DNA of 9,336 nucleotides from an uncultured Bacillus sp. (GTDB taxonomy: Bacteria > Bacillota > Bacilli > Bacillales > Cytobacillaceae), in the NCBI GenBank assembly GCA_937902115.1, contig CALGSR010000298.1, positions 1 to 9,336 of the forward strand, in the 5' to 3' direction. Position numbers and translations under genes: made by a program. Shown in pieces: positions 1 through 6,238 of this stretch. The stretch's first letter is position 1, and each line of letters starts with the position of its first letter. The notes under the pieces were generated by a model, which made no database searches, was not told the DNA's origin, and worked only from the letters and a program-made list of their open reading frames with translations.

Positions 1-808
1 GAGGCATATAAATCAATTAATTGATGACGAGTAAAATCTTCAATTTTTCCGACACCAAACTCTTCGGCTTCTTCATCTTCAAAGTCAATTTTCTTTAATC
101 TTCCAACAGGCCCTTGCTTTTTGAAAAAGATATTGACCATCGCAAATAACTCGTGAAATTGCTTTGATTGCGGCACAAACACTAGGAATGTAAATACGGT
201 CAGCATATGGATCCACCAAAATATGTAAAACAATACCGTTCCTGCTGTTGTACCCATGCCTGAAAACAACAATGCAATGGTGCCGGAGAATGGTGCATAT
301 GCGAGATTTGGTTCATGATTTAACATAATCGCTTCGAATCCTAATGTAACAAGAATCGATAAGGTTAAAGTACTTAAGGCGAAATAGACAAAGGCCGCTT
401 TCCCGTCACGCTTCCATTGCAATCGCTTCAGCTTTTCACCATAACGGCGATAAAATCCATAGATGACGGCCAGCAGCATGAGGAATGTTGCCCATTCCTG
501 CAGAAGACTGAAATATTTATGCGCCTCGCCAAAAGGGAATTCATACCCTTTAATAAAGCCTTTAATGATAAGTTCAATAAGTCCGATTTGAATGATAAAA
601 AAAGTATAAAATAATACGAGATGCATCAAACCGCTTTTCTTATCTTTGAATAACTTTTTATGGCCTAAGGCATTGCTTAATACGGTGGTAATTCGTTCTT
701 TTTACCAAGCTTTATAAATAAGACTCTTGTGTATACAAGATTGATAAACATATAGACTGCATATCCAGTTACAGCAAGGAACACAAGTAAATTCAACAGT
801 TGAAACAT
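1..808 (-). pseudogene. fadF: FadF-like membrane (Fe-S) oxidoreductase, frameshifted and cut by the window edge
   Basis: FadF proteins have an N-terminal membrane domain and a C-terminal cytoplasmic Fe-S domain and are believed to move electrons from ETF into the respiratory chain. Two starts are possible, 817 and 808; I chose 808 because GGAGG at about 819-823 touches the first ATG but is about 10 nt from the second. The first frame gives 43 residues with a membrane segment (LLNLLVFLAVTGYAVYMFI) and ends at TAA 679-677. The matching sequence continues in another frame from about 692 to base 1 (about 230 codons, no stop), with NALGHKKLFKDKKSG, several hydrophobic helices, WWIH and VPQSK, ending KIEDF-TRHQLIDLYA just before the expected Fe-S motif. 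Compared with the B. subtilis protein as I recall it, about eight residues are missing at the break, so a deletion of about 25 bp is likelier than a single-base slip. It follows etfA on the same strand, which fits its role. It could be a true pseudogene or a sequence error. Confidence 0.85.
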
Positions 809-864
809 GTTGTTCATCCTCCATTGTTCGTTCATATTTAATGGAATTAATAAAATTCTCTGAC

Positions 865-894
865 ATTAGAATTCAAAATAAGCGTGATCATCAA
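865..894 (-). promoter_or_regulatory. Possible sigma-A promoter for fadF
   Basis: On the minus strand, TTGATG (894-889) and TCTAAT (870-865) are separated by 18 nt, followed by a leader of about 50 nt to the fadF start. The -10 box matches at 5 of 6 positions and the -35 box at 4 of 6. A separate promoter would make sense because a strong hairpin lies between etfA and this site. The region is AT-rich, so a chance match is possible. Confidence 0.35.
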
Positions 895-940
895 TAGATT
901 AGATATACAGCAGCGAAGATATATTATAATGAAGAAACTG

Positions 941-970
941 GTCCCCTCCTTTTTATGAAGGGGACTTTTT
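941..970. terminator. Terminator-like hairpin between etfA and fadF
   Basis: GTCCCCT (941-947) pairs with AGGGGAC (959-965) around an 11-nt loop. On the plus strand the stem is followed at once by TTTTT (966-970), the classic form of an intrinsic terminator. The neighbouring genes, however, run on the minus strand. Read that way the stem is followed only by CAGTTTCTTC, so termination of the etfA transcript would be weaker. It may limit read-through from etfA into fadF, stop antisense transcription, or both. Confidence 0.6.
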
Positions 971-997
971 AAAGTAGACTTCCTATCTAACTATTTA

Positions 998-1969
998 TTA
1001 AACTGAAACGAGGGCCTTTTTAAATTCTTCCGTTAAAAGCGGCACGACTTCAAAAAGATCTCCGACAATACCGTAATCCGCTACTTGGAAAATGGGTGCT
1101 TCAGGGTCCTTGTTGATCGCTACAATTACTTTGGAATTGGACATTCCCGCTAAATGCTGAATCGCACCAGAAATCCCGCAAGCAATATATAAATCAGGTG
1201 TAACCACTTTTCCTGTTTGTCCAATTTGTAATGAATAATCACAGTATTCTGCATCACATGCTCCGCGGGATGCTCCAACCGCTCCGCCTAAAACTTCAGC
1301 TAATTCCTGAAGCGGCTTGAATCCGTCTTCGCTCTTTACGCCACGGCCGCCAGATACAATCACTTTTGCCTCACTTAAGTCGACGCCGCCTGTAGTTTTG
1401 CGAACAATCTCTTTTACAACCGTTCTAATATCTTTAATAACCGGCTGGAATGAAATAACCTCTGCTTGGGCAGGGTTTTTCTCAACATCAAAGTTATTTG
1501 GACGAAGGGTTGCAAATACTTTTCCTTCATTAAATACTTTCTTTTGGAAAGCTTTCCCTGCATAAATCGGGCGAGTGAAGACTACTTTGCCACCCTCTAC
1601 ATCTACACCTGTACAATCAGATACGAGGCCGAGTCCTAATCTTGCAGCCGCTCTTGGGGCAACATCTTTTCCAATCGCTGTATGTCCCATCAAAATGACA
1701 TCTGCTCCAGCTTCTTCGATCAATTGACATAAAGCTTGCGTATAGGCATCCGTTGTATACGTAGACAATACCTCATCTTCTAAAAGATAAACTTTATTTG
1801 CTCCGTATTCACTGACTTCCTGTACATACTGAGAAGCTCCTGCTCCGAAAAGGGATACAATCACTTCTCCGCCTTCAGATAACTTTTGCGCTACCGTTAT
1901 CGCTTCGAAAGAAATATTACGCAGCTTTCCATCTTTTGTTTCTGCAAAAACAAGTACTTTTTTACTCAT
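998..1969 (-). CDS. etfA: Electron transfer flavoprotein alpha subunit
   Basis: EtfA is the FAD-binding subunit of the soluble heterodimer that takes electrons from acyl-CoA dehydrogenases. The protein has 323 residues from ATG 1969, the usual length. This start is preferred over an upstream in-frame one at 2014 because AGGAGG lies 8 nt before it and the protein then begins MSKKVLVFAE, as is typical. Residues 1-180 form the ETF N-terminal domain (VLMGHTAIGKD-like stretch at 92-102). Residues 195-323 form the FAD domain, with SGGRG at 206-210, QIGQTG at 248-253 and the signature LYIACGISGAIQHLAGM at 260-276, followed by INKDPEAPIF at 285-294. It lies 25 nt after the etfB stop, so the two are clearly co-transcribed. 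The short stretch ACDAEYCDYS (237-246) is more Cys-rich than I expect for the family, but no key motif is lost. Confidence 0.96.
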   Translation of the reverse strand: MSKKVLVFAETKDGKLRNISFEAITVAQKLSEGGEVIVSLFGAGASQYVQEVSEYGANKVYLLEDEVLSTYTTDAYTQALCQLIEEAGADVILMGHTAIGKDVAPRAAARLGLGLVSDCTGVDVEGGKVVFTRPIYAGKAFQKKVFNEGKVFATLRPNNFDVEKNPAQAEVISFQPVIKDIRTVVKEIVRKTTGGVDLSEAKVIVSGGRGVKSEDGFKPLQELAEVLGGAVGASRGACDAEYCDYSLQIGQTGKVVTPDLYIACGISGAIQHLAGMSNSKVIVAINKDPEAPIFQVADYGIVGDLFEVVPLLTEEFKKALVSV

Positions 1970-1994
1970 CGTCGTTTCCTCCTTCATCCATTTG

Positions 1995-2759
1995 TTAGAT
2001 AACTTTTGCTTCACTGCGAAGCAACTGGAATAGTTCCTGAACCTGCTGATTGATTTCTCCCTCTAAAACTTTTCCTGCCTGCTTTTTGGGCGGCAAATAT
2101 TGGTCTTGAACGGAAGTGCGGACGGTGACATCGATACCAGATAACTCTAAGTCCTCTACGGATAAACGCTCAAGCGGTTTTTTCTTCGCTTTCATAATCC
2201 CTGGCAAAGAAGGATAACGCGGCTCATTTAATCCTTGTTGAGTCGTCGCTAGGAATGGAAGGCTGACTTCAACGATTTCCACATCCCCTTCAACATCTCG
2301 TTCAACTGTCGCTTTGTTTCCTTCAATTGTCAGACCAGTTATCGTCGATACGTGAGGGATTCCCACTTCTTCAGCCACGCGGATGGCTACTTGACCTGCT
2401 CCTGAATCCACTGCCATGTTGCCGCCCAAAATTAAATCATATCGTCCATCTTTAATCACTGCTGCAATATATTTACTTAACGTATACTCGTCTGCTTCTT
2501 CTTCTAATTCTAAAATAATCGCTTTATCTGCTCCCATTGCTAAAGCTGTGCGCAAGACATTTTCCGAACGATCTCGTCCTACTGTTAAAACGGTAACCTC
2601 AGCACCGGACTCTTCCTTAATTTTGATCGCCTCTTCTACTGCATACTCATCATAAGGATTAAGGATAAACTCTACACCATCTTCGTTAATCTCTCCATTA
2701 TGAATGGCAATTCTTTCTTCCGTATCAAAAGTCTGTTTCACCAGAACTAAAATATTCAT
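1995..2759 (-). CDS. etfB: Electron transfer flavoprotein beta subunit
   Basis: EtfB pairs with EtfA, binds AMP, and carries the loop that docks onto acyl-CoA dehydrogenases. The protein has 254 residues, close to the Bacillus norm. ATG 2759 is preceded by AGGAGG with about 9 nt spacing. The ETF-beta signature is clear: NEPRYPSLPGIMKAKKKP at 178-195, in which Leu185 sits at the position of the partner-recognition leucine of characterised ETFs. The AMP/ADP-binding half includes GGNMAVDSGAGQVA at 112-125. It lies 93 bp after the acyl-CoA dehydrogenase stop, with a hairpin in the gap, and directly before etfA. The linkage suggests an ETF serving the dehydrogenase of this cluster; whether the genome has a second etfBA pair cannot be seen here. 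Confidence 0.96.
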   Translation of the reverse strand: MNILVLVKQTFDTEERIAIHNGEINEDGVEFILNPYDEYAVEEAIKIKEESGAEVTVLTVGRDRSENVLRTALAMGADKAIILELEEEADEYTLSKYIAAVIKDGRYDLILGGNMAVDSGAGQVAIRVAEEVGIPHVSTITGLTIEGNKATVERDVEGDVEIVEVSLPFLATTQQGLNEPRYPSLPGIMKAKKKPLERLSVEDLELSGIDVTVRTSVQDQYLPPKKQAGKVLEGEINQQVQELFQLLRSEAKVI

Positions 2760-2806
2760 TGCTATTTTCCTCCTATTCTTTCATTATTTCCAGCGGGCCT
2801 TAAGCC

Positions 2807-2835
2807 TCCATCAGCAGGGACCCCCCACTGATGGA
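2807..2835. repeat. Strong hairpin between the acyl-CoA dehydrogenase gene and etfB
   Basis: TCCATCAG (2807-2814) pairs with CTGATGGA (2828-2835), an 8-bp perfect stem, and the interior GGG/CCC can pair as well. There is no T-tract on either side, so it is not a normal intrinsic terminator. In the minus-strand mRNA it would sit just after the acyl-CoA dehydrogenase stop and about 50 nt before the etfB start. There it could protect upstream mRNA ends, mark a processing site, or reduce read-through. Confidence 0.6.
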
Positions 2836-2852
2836 AATTTCACTTAATCAAA

Positions 2853-4001
2853 TTAGGCATATTGATTTTTTAATTGTGCTGCAATAATATTCTTTTGGAT
2901 TTCAGACGTTCCTTCGTAAATTTTCGTGATACGCGCATCGCGATAAAATCTTTCAACTGGGAATTCTGCGATATAGCCAATTCCACCATGGATTTGAACC
3001 GCTCTATCCGCTACACGGTTATAAACCTCTGAACCTAGTAATTTCACCATTGCTGCTTCCTTAATAACCTTCATACCTTGGTCTACCATCCATGCTACAC
3101 GATATGTCATACTTCTTAACGCTTCGATTTCAAGCGCCATTTCGGCTAAATAATGCTGAATGATTTGTTGTTCAAAAATTGGTTTGCCAAACTGTATACG
3201 AGTTTGTGCATGCTGCACAGACATTTCCAGTAATTTCTCACAAGAACCTAGATTACGAGCCGCTAATCCTGCACGTCCGTTCGCAAGAATTTTTAAAGCA
3301 TTTACATATCCTTGGCCTTCCTCACCTAGAACATTCTCAACCGGTACTTCACAATCTTCAAAGAAAATTTCTGCAGATTGGGAGCCGTGAAGACCCATTT
3401 TCTTTTCATGTGCGCCAACGACAAAGCCTGGGAAATCTTTTTCCACGATGAAAGAAGTAATCCCTTTCGCTCCTTTTGATGGGTCTGTTACAGCCATAAC
3501 CGTGAAGACATCGGCAATCGGAGCATTGGTAATATAATGCTTGCTTCCATTTAAGATATATTTATCTCCCTTTTTCACTGCCGTTGTTTTTAGATTCGTC
3601 GCATGTGAACCAGCACTTGGCTCTGTCAATGCGAAGGCACCAATCAATTGTCCGCTCGCCATTTTTGGAAGGTATTTTCTCTTTTGCTCCTCATTACCCA
3701 TTTCAACAATTCCAACGGAACCGATTCCCGTATGGGCACCGATAACCGTTGTATATCCGTTATGTGTTCGGCCTAATTCCTCATAAATCGCACACTTGCC
3801 GACCATACCAATTCCTGTACCGCCGTATTCTTCTGGAATACTTAGGCCAAATAGTCCCATTTCTTTCGACATTTTCATAATTTTTTCAGGAATGGCATCG
3901 GTTTCTTCAATTTCATTTGCCAACGGATCAACTTCATTATCTATAAAATCTTTAATACTATTTTTCAAAAATTTAATATCTTCGGATAATTCAAAGTTCA
4001 T
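2853..4001 (-). CDS. Acyl-CoA dehydrogenase, short/medium-chain type
   Basis: FAD enzyme that makes the trans-2-enoyl-CoA and passes electrons to ETF. From ATG 4001 it has 382 residues (family about 380) and begins MNFELSED. A GTG at 4010 is an alternative start: GGG of the ribosome binding site lies 3 nt from the GTG and 12 nt from the ATG, so the choice is open. The N-terminal helical domain is followed by the FAD/substrate signature ALTEPSAGSH (124-133), the beta domain with LNGSKHYITNA (150-160), and the C-terminal helical domain with RIQFGKPI (268-275) and QIHGGIGY (336-343). The catalytic base is Glu363 in IYEGTSEIQ, the position used by short- and medium-chain enzymes, rather than the isovaleryl-CoA type. 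The first signature normally reads GSD; here it is GSH, an unusual change. It starts 17 nt after the hydroxyacyl-CoA dehydrogenase stop. Butyryl-, 2-methylbutyryl- or another short acyl-CoA is possible; the substrate is not readable. Confidence 0.93.
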   Translation of the reverse strand: MNFELSEDIKFLKNSIKDFIDNEVDPLANEIEETDAIPEKIMKMSKEMGLFGLSIPEEYGGTGIGMVGKCAIYEELGRTHNGYTTVIGAHTGIGSVGIVEMGNEEQKRKYLPKMASGQLIGAFALTEPSAGSHATNLKTTAVKKGDKYILNGSKHYITNAPIADVFTVMAVTDPSKGAKGITSFIVEKDFPGFVVGAHEKKMGLHGSQSAEIFFEDCEVPVENVLGEEGQGYVNALKILANGRAGLAARNLGSCEKLLEMSVQHAQTRIQFGKPIFEQQIIQHYLAEMALEIEALRSMTYRVAWMVDQGMKVIKEAAMVKLLGSEVYNRVADRAVQIHGGIGYIAEFPVERFYRDARITKIYEGTSEIQKNIIAAQLKNQYA

Positions 4002-4018
4002 TTCAATCACTTTCCCTT

Positions 4019-4873
4019 CTATTTTTCGTTGTAATGATAAAATCCTTGACCTGATTTTTTCCCTAGTCTGCCAGCTCTTACATATTTCACTAACAATGGT
4101 GATGGACGATATTTTTCTCCTAAATTTTGATACAAATATTCCATATTTCTTAAACGGCTGTCTAATCCCACTAAATCAGCCAATTCCAACGGACCCATTG
4201 GGTGGTTTAATCCCAATTTAAGTGCTTTATCAATATCTTCAGCTGATGCTACGCCTTCCATCAGCATATTCATCGCTTCATTTCCAATTAAACAATTCAT
4301 TCTGCTTGTGACAAAACCTGGGAACTCGTTTACTTCCACTGTTTCTTTCCCCATTTTTTCTGAAACCTGCTTTACTGCTTCTACAGTGGCATCCGATGTA
4401 TCCAACCCTCTAATAATTTCAATTAATTTCATCCGATGAACCGGATTAAAGAAATGCATCGCTACACATTGCTGGGGTCTATGCGTTGAGGCCGCAATTT
4501 CAGTTGGACTCATCGTTGAAGTATTGGTTGCCAGAATGGCATGTGCTGGAGCAAATTCATCTAACTTTTTAAAAATATCAATCTTGATCTCCATGACCTC
4601 GAGTGCCGCTTCAATCACTAAATCAGCATTCCCAACGGCATCCTGTAATTCTGTTGTATAGGACAGGTTGTTCAGCGCAAGTTCTCTCTGTTCGGATTGC
4701 ACATACCCTTTTTCCACATTTTTATTTAATAGATTTTCAATATAGTCTTTTGCACGGTTCGCTGCATCCTCTGAAATATCTTGCAGCGTGACTGCAAAAC
4801 CTGATAACGCTGCCGTGTAAGCAATGCCACGCCCCATCGTTCCTCCACCTATAACCGCAATACTTTTAACCAT
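4019..4873 (-). CDS. 3-hydroxyacyl-CoA (3-hydroxybutyryl-CoA) dehydrogenase
   Basis: NAD-dependent oxidation of (S)-3-hydroxyacyl-CoA to 3-ketoacyl-CoA. The 284-residue length fits the single-function family (MmgB/Hbd type). ATG 4873 lies 1 nt after the CoA-transferase stop (TAA-T-ATG), with GGGAG 9 nt upstream, so the two genes are translationally close. A start 18 codons further upstream would lie inside the CoA-transferase gene and is less likely. The Rossmann motif GGGTMG is at 9-14. By spacing from the human enzyme, Ser119 (NTSTMS), His140 (HFFNP) and Glu152 match the catalytic Ser, His and Glu. The fourth conserved residue, usually Asn in GFxxNR, is Ser190 here (GFVTSR). I recall this TSR form from other Bacillus members, so it may mark a subfamily rather than loss of function. 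The C-terminal domain has GLNHPMGPLELADLVGLD at 221-238. Confidence 0.94.
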   Translation of the reverse strand: MVKSIAVIGGGTMGRGIAYTAALSGFAVTLQDISEDAANRAKDYIENLLNKNVEKGYVQSEQRELALNNLSYTTELQDAVGNADLVIEAALEVMEIKIDIFKKLDEFAPAHAILATNTSTMSPTEIAASTHRPQQCVAMHFFNPVHRMKLIEIIRGLDTSDATVEAVKQVSEKMGKETVEVNEFPGFVTSRMNCLIGNEAMNMLMEGVASAEDIDKALKLGLNHPMGPLELADLVGLDSRLRNMEYLYQNLGEKYRPSPLLVKYVRAGRLGKKSGQGFYHYNEK

Positions 4874-4874
4874 A

Positions 4875-6062
4875 TTAAATAACTCCCTTATCTTTGAAAT
4901 TAGCAATTTCTTCACCACTATAACCAAGTAACGTTAGTACCTCTTCTGTATTTTCGCCTAACAGCGGAGGTGCCTTTCTTACTGATCCAGGTGTATCAGA
5001 TAACTTAAGAGGAATCCCTAACATTTTCAACGCACCAATGGTAGGATGTTCTACTTCTTGGATCATTTCGCGTGCCTGAACTTGAGGATGTTCGAGCAGT
5101 TCGGCAATATTATTAATCGGACCGCTTGGGACACCTGCTTGTTTTAGCCTGTCGATGATTTCAGATGATTCCCTTTGCTTTGTATAATCGGTTAGGATTC
5201 CGACCAATTCTTCACGGTTGGCTACGCGATTCACATTTACTGCATATTTTGGATGATCCTTTAATTCTGTAAGCTCCAGGGCATCACACATTTTTCTCCA
5301 TAATCCATCATTCGGAACAGCAATAATGACGTAGCCATCCTTTGTTTCAAAAGCCTGGTACGGAACAAGTGTCGGATGCGCAGAACCATAGCGTCCTGGT
5401 GCTTTGCCAGTGGCTAATACGCCCTGTCCTAAATAGTTTGATAGTGATACAACTGTATCTAATAGGGAGGATTCTACATATTGTCCTTTCCCTGACTTTT
5501 CCCGTGCAAATAAAGCTAACATAACGCCAAGTGATGCATAAAGGCCAGTGGCTAAATCAATAATAGAAAAACCAACTTTGACAGGCGCTTGACCATGTTC
5601 ACCAGTTACACTCATTAAGCCGCCAAATCCTTGCATCAATAAATCATAGGCTGGCTCATCCTTCATTGGACCTGTTCTACCAAATCCGCTGACTGCACAA
5701 TAGACAAGTCGAGGATTGATTTCTTTTAGAACATCGTAGCCCAAGCCGAATTTCTCCATTGTGCCGTTGCGGAAGTTTTCAATTAATACATCCGATTCTG
5801 CCACAAGTTTCTTTACGATCGCTTGGCCTTCTTCTGTTTTAAGGTTCAATGTAATGGCTTTTTTGTTTTTATTTAAACTCATAAAATAGGTAGATTCACC
5901 ATTTAATTCGGGTGGAATATAACTGCGTGTTTCATCTCCCAGCCCTGGTTGTTCAACCTTTAACACTTCTGCTCCCATATCTGCAAGCTGCATACTAGCA
6001 AAAGGACCTGCAAGTGTTCTCGAAAGCTCTAATACTTTAATTCCTTCTAATGGTCCGACCAT
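4875..6062 (-). CDS. Class III CoA-transferase (CaiB/BaiF, formyl-CoA transferase family)
   Basis: These enzymes move CoA from a donor thioester to a carboxylic acid through an aspartyl-CoA intermediate; members act on oxalate, carnitine, succinate/hydroxymethylglutarate, benzylsuccinate and others. The protein has 395 residues. ATG 6062 is chosen because CCTCCT (AGGAGG on the coding strand) lies at 6072-6077, 9 nt away, and the protein then starts MVGPLEGIKVLELSRTLAGP as usual. The catalytic Asp is Asp140 in PAYDLLMQG. Other family blocks are ADMGAEVLKVEQPG (27-40), FRNGTMEKFGLGYD (97-110), GRTGP (128-132), KGQYVESSLLD (192-202), GVPSGPINNI (310-319) and PLLGENTEEVL (366-376). It lies 176 nt downstream of the thiolase, the widest gap between any two genes before etfB, and immediately before the hydroxyacyl-CoA dehydrogenase. 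It probably supplies the activated substrate for the cluster. The acid and the CoA donor are unknown. Confidence 0.92.
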   Translation of the reverse strand: MVGPLEGIKVLELSRTLAGPFASMQLADMGAEVLKVEQPGLGDETRSYIPPELNGESTYFMSLNKNKKAITLNLKTEEGQAIVKKLVAESDVLIENFRNGTMEKFGLGYDVLKEINPRLVYCAVSGFGRTGPMKDEPAYDLLMQGFGGLMSVTGEHGQAPVKVGFSIIDLATGLYASLGVMLALFAREKSGKGQYVESSLLDTVVSLSNYLGQGVLATGKAPGRYGSAHPTLVPYQAFETKDGYVIIAVPNDGLWRKMCDALELTELKDHPKYAVNVNRVANREELVGILTDYTKQRESSEIIDRLKQAGVPSGPINNIAELLEHPQVQAREMIQEVEHPTIGALKMLGIPLKLSDTPGSVRKAPPLLGENTEEVLTLLGYSGEEIANFKDKGVI

Positions 6063-6078
6063 CTGAAAAAACCTCCTG

Positions 6079-6093
6079 TGAAACATTGTTTCA
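6079..6093. promoter_or_regulatory. Perfect 15-bp palindrome, probable regulator operator
   Basis: TGAAACA-T-TGTTTCA has two 7-bp arms around one central base. It lies 1 nt upstream of the CoA-transferase ribosome binding site (6072-6077). Known IclR-family sites, such as TGGAAATTATTTCCA of E. coli IclR and the KdgR box, have the same size and a similar TGAAA...TTTCA form, so it is a good candidate site for the regulator encoded at 7773-8582. A TATGAT at 6102-6097 on the minus strand could be the -10 box of an internal promoter overlapped by the palindrome, but no convincing -35 box is present. Confidence 0.55.
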
Positions 6094-6238
6094 ACTATCA
6101 TATATTATTTTAGTATCATTACGGAATAAAAGGTTTCATCATTCTAAATTTTCTATAAATTTACCTAAAATAAGAATCTACTTTTTTGCTCTCAAGAAAA
6201 GCAAGAGGTTGATTTTTAGCAGCAATTACTTGTGTGAA

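Noticed and set aside
417..614. 65-codon plus-strand ORF inside the fadF region
   Set aside because: It is antisense to clear FadF-like coding sequence and has no supporting signals.
801..816. TGAAACATGTTGTTCA at the fadF start as another copy of the 15-bp palindrome
   Set aside because: Only the left half agrees, the spacing differs, and the bases are the first codons and ribosome binding context of fadF.
3796..4221. 141-codon plus-strand ORF opposite the two dehydrogenase genes
   Set aside because: It lies wholly antisense to two well-supported enzyme genes and their junction, resembles no family, and has no ribosome binding site that I can see. It is a shadow frame.
6181..6213. Weak TTGCT/AGCAA hairpin after the thiolase gene as a terminator
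   Set aside because: The stem is only 5 bp with a 9-nt loop and no T-tract on the minus strand. It is unlikely to end transcription.
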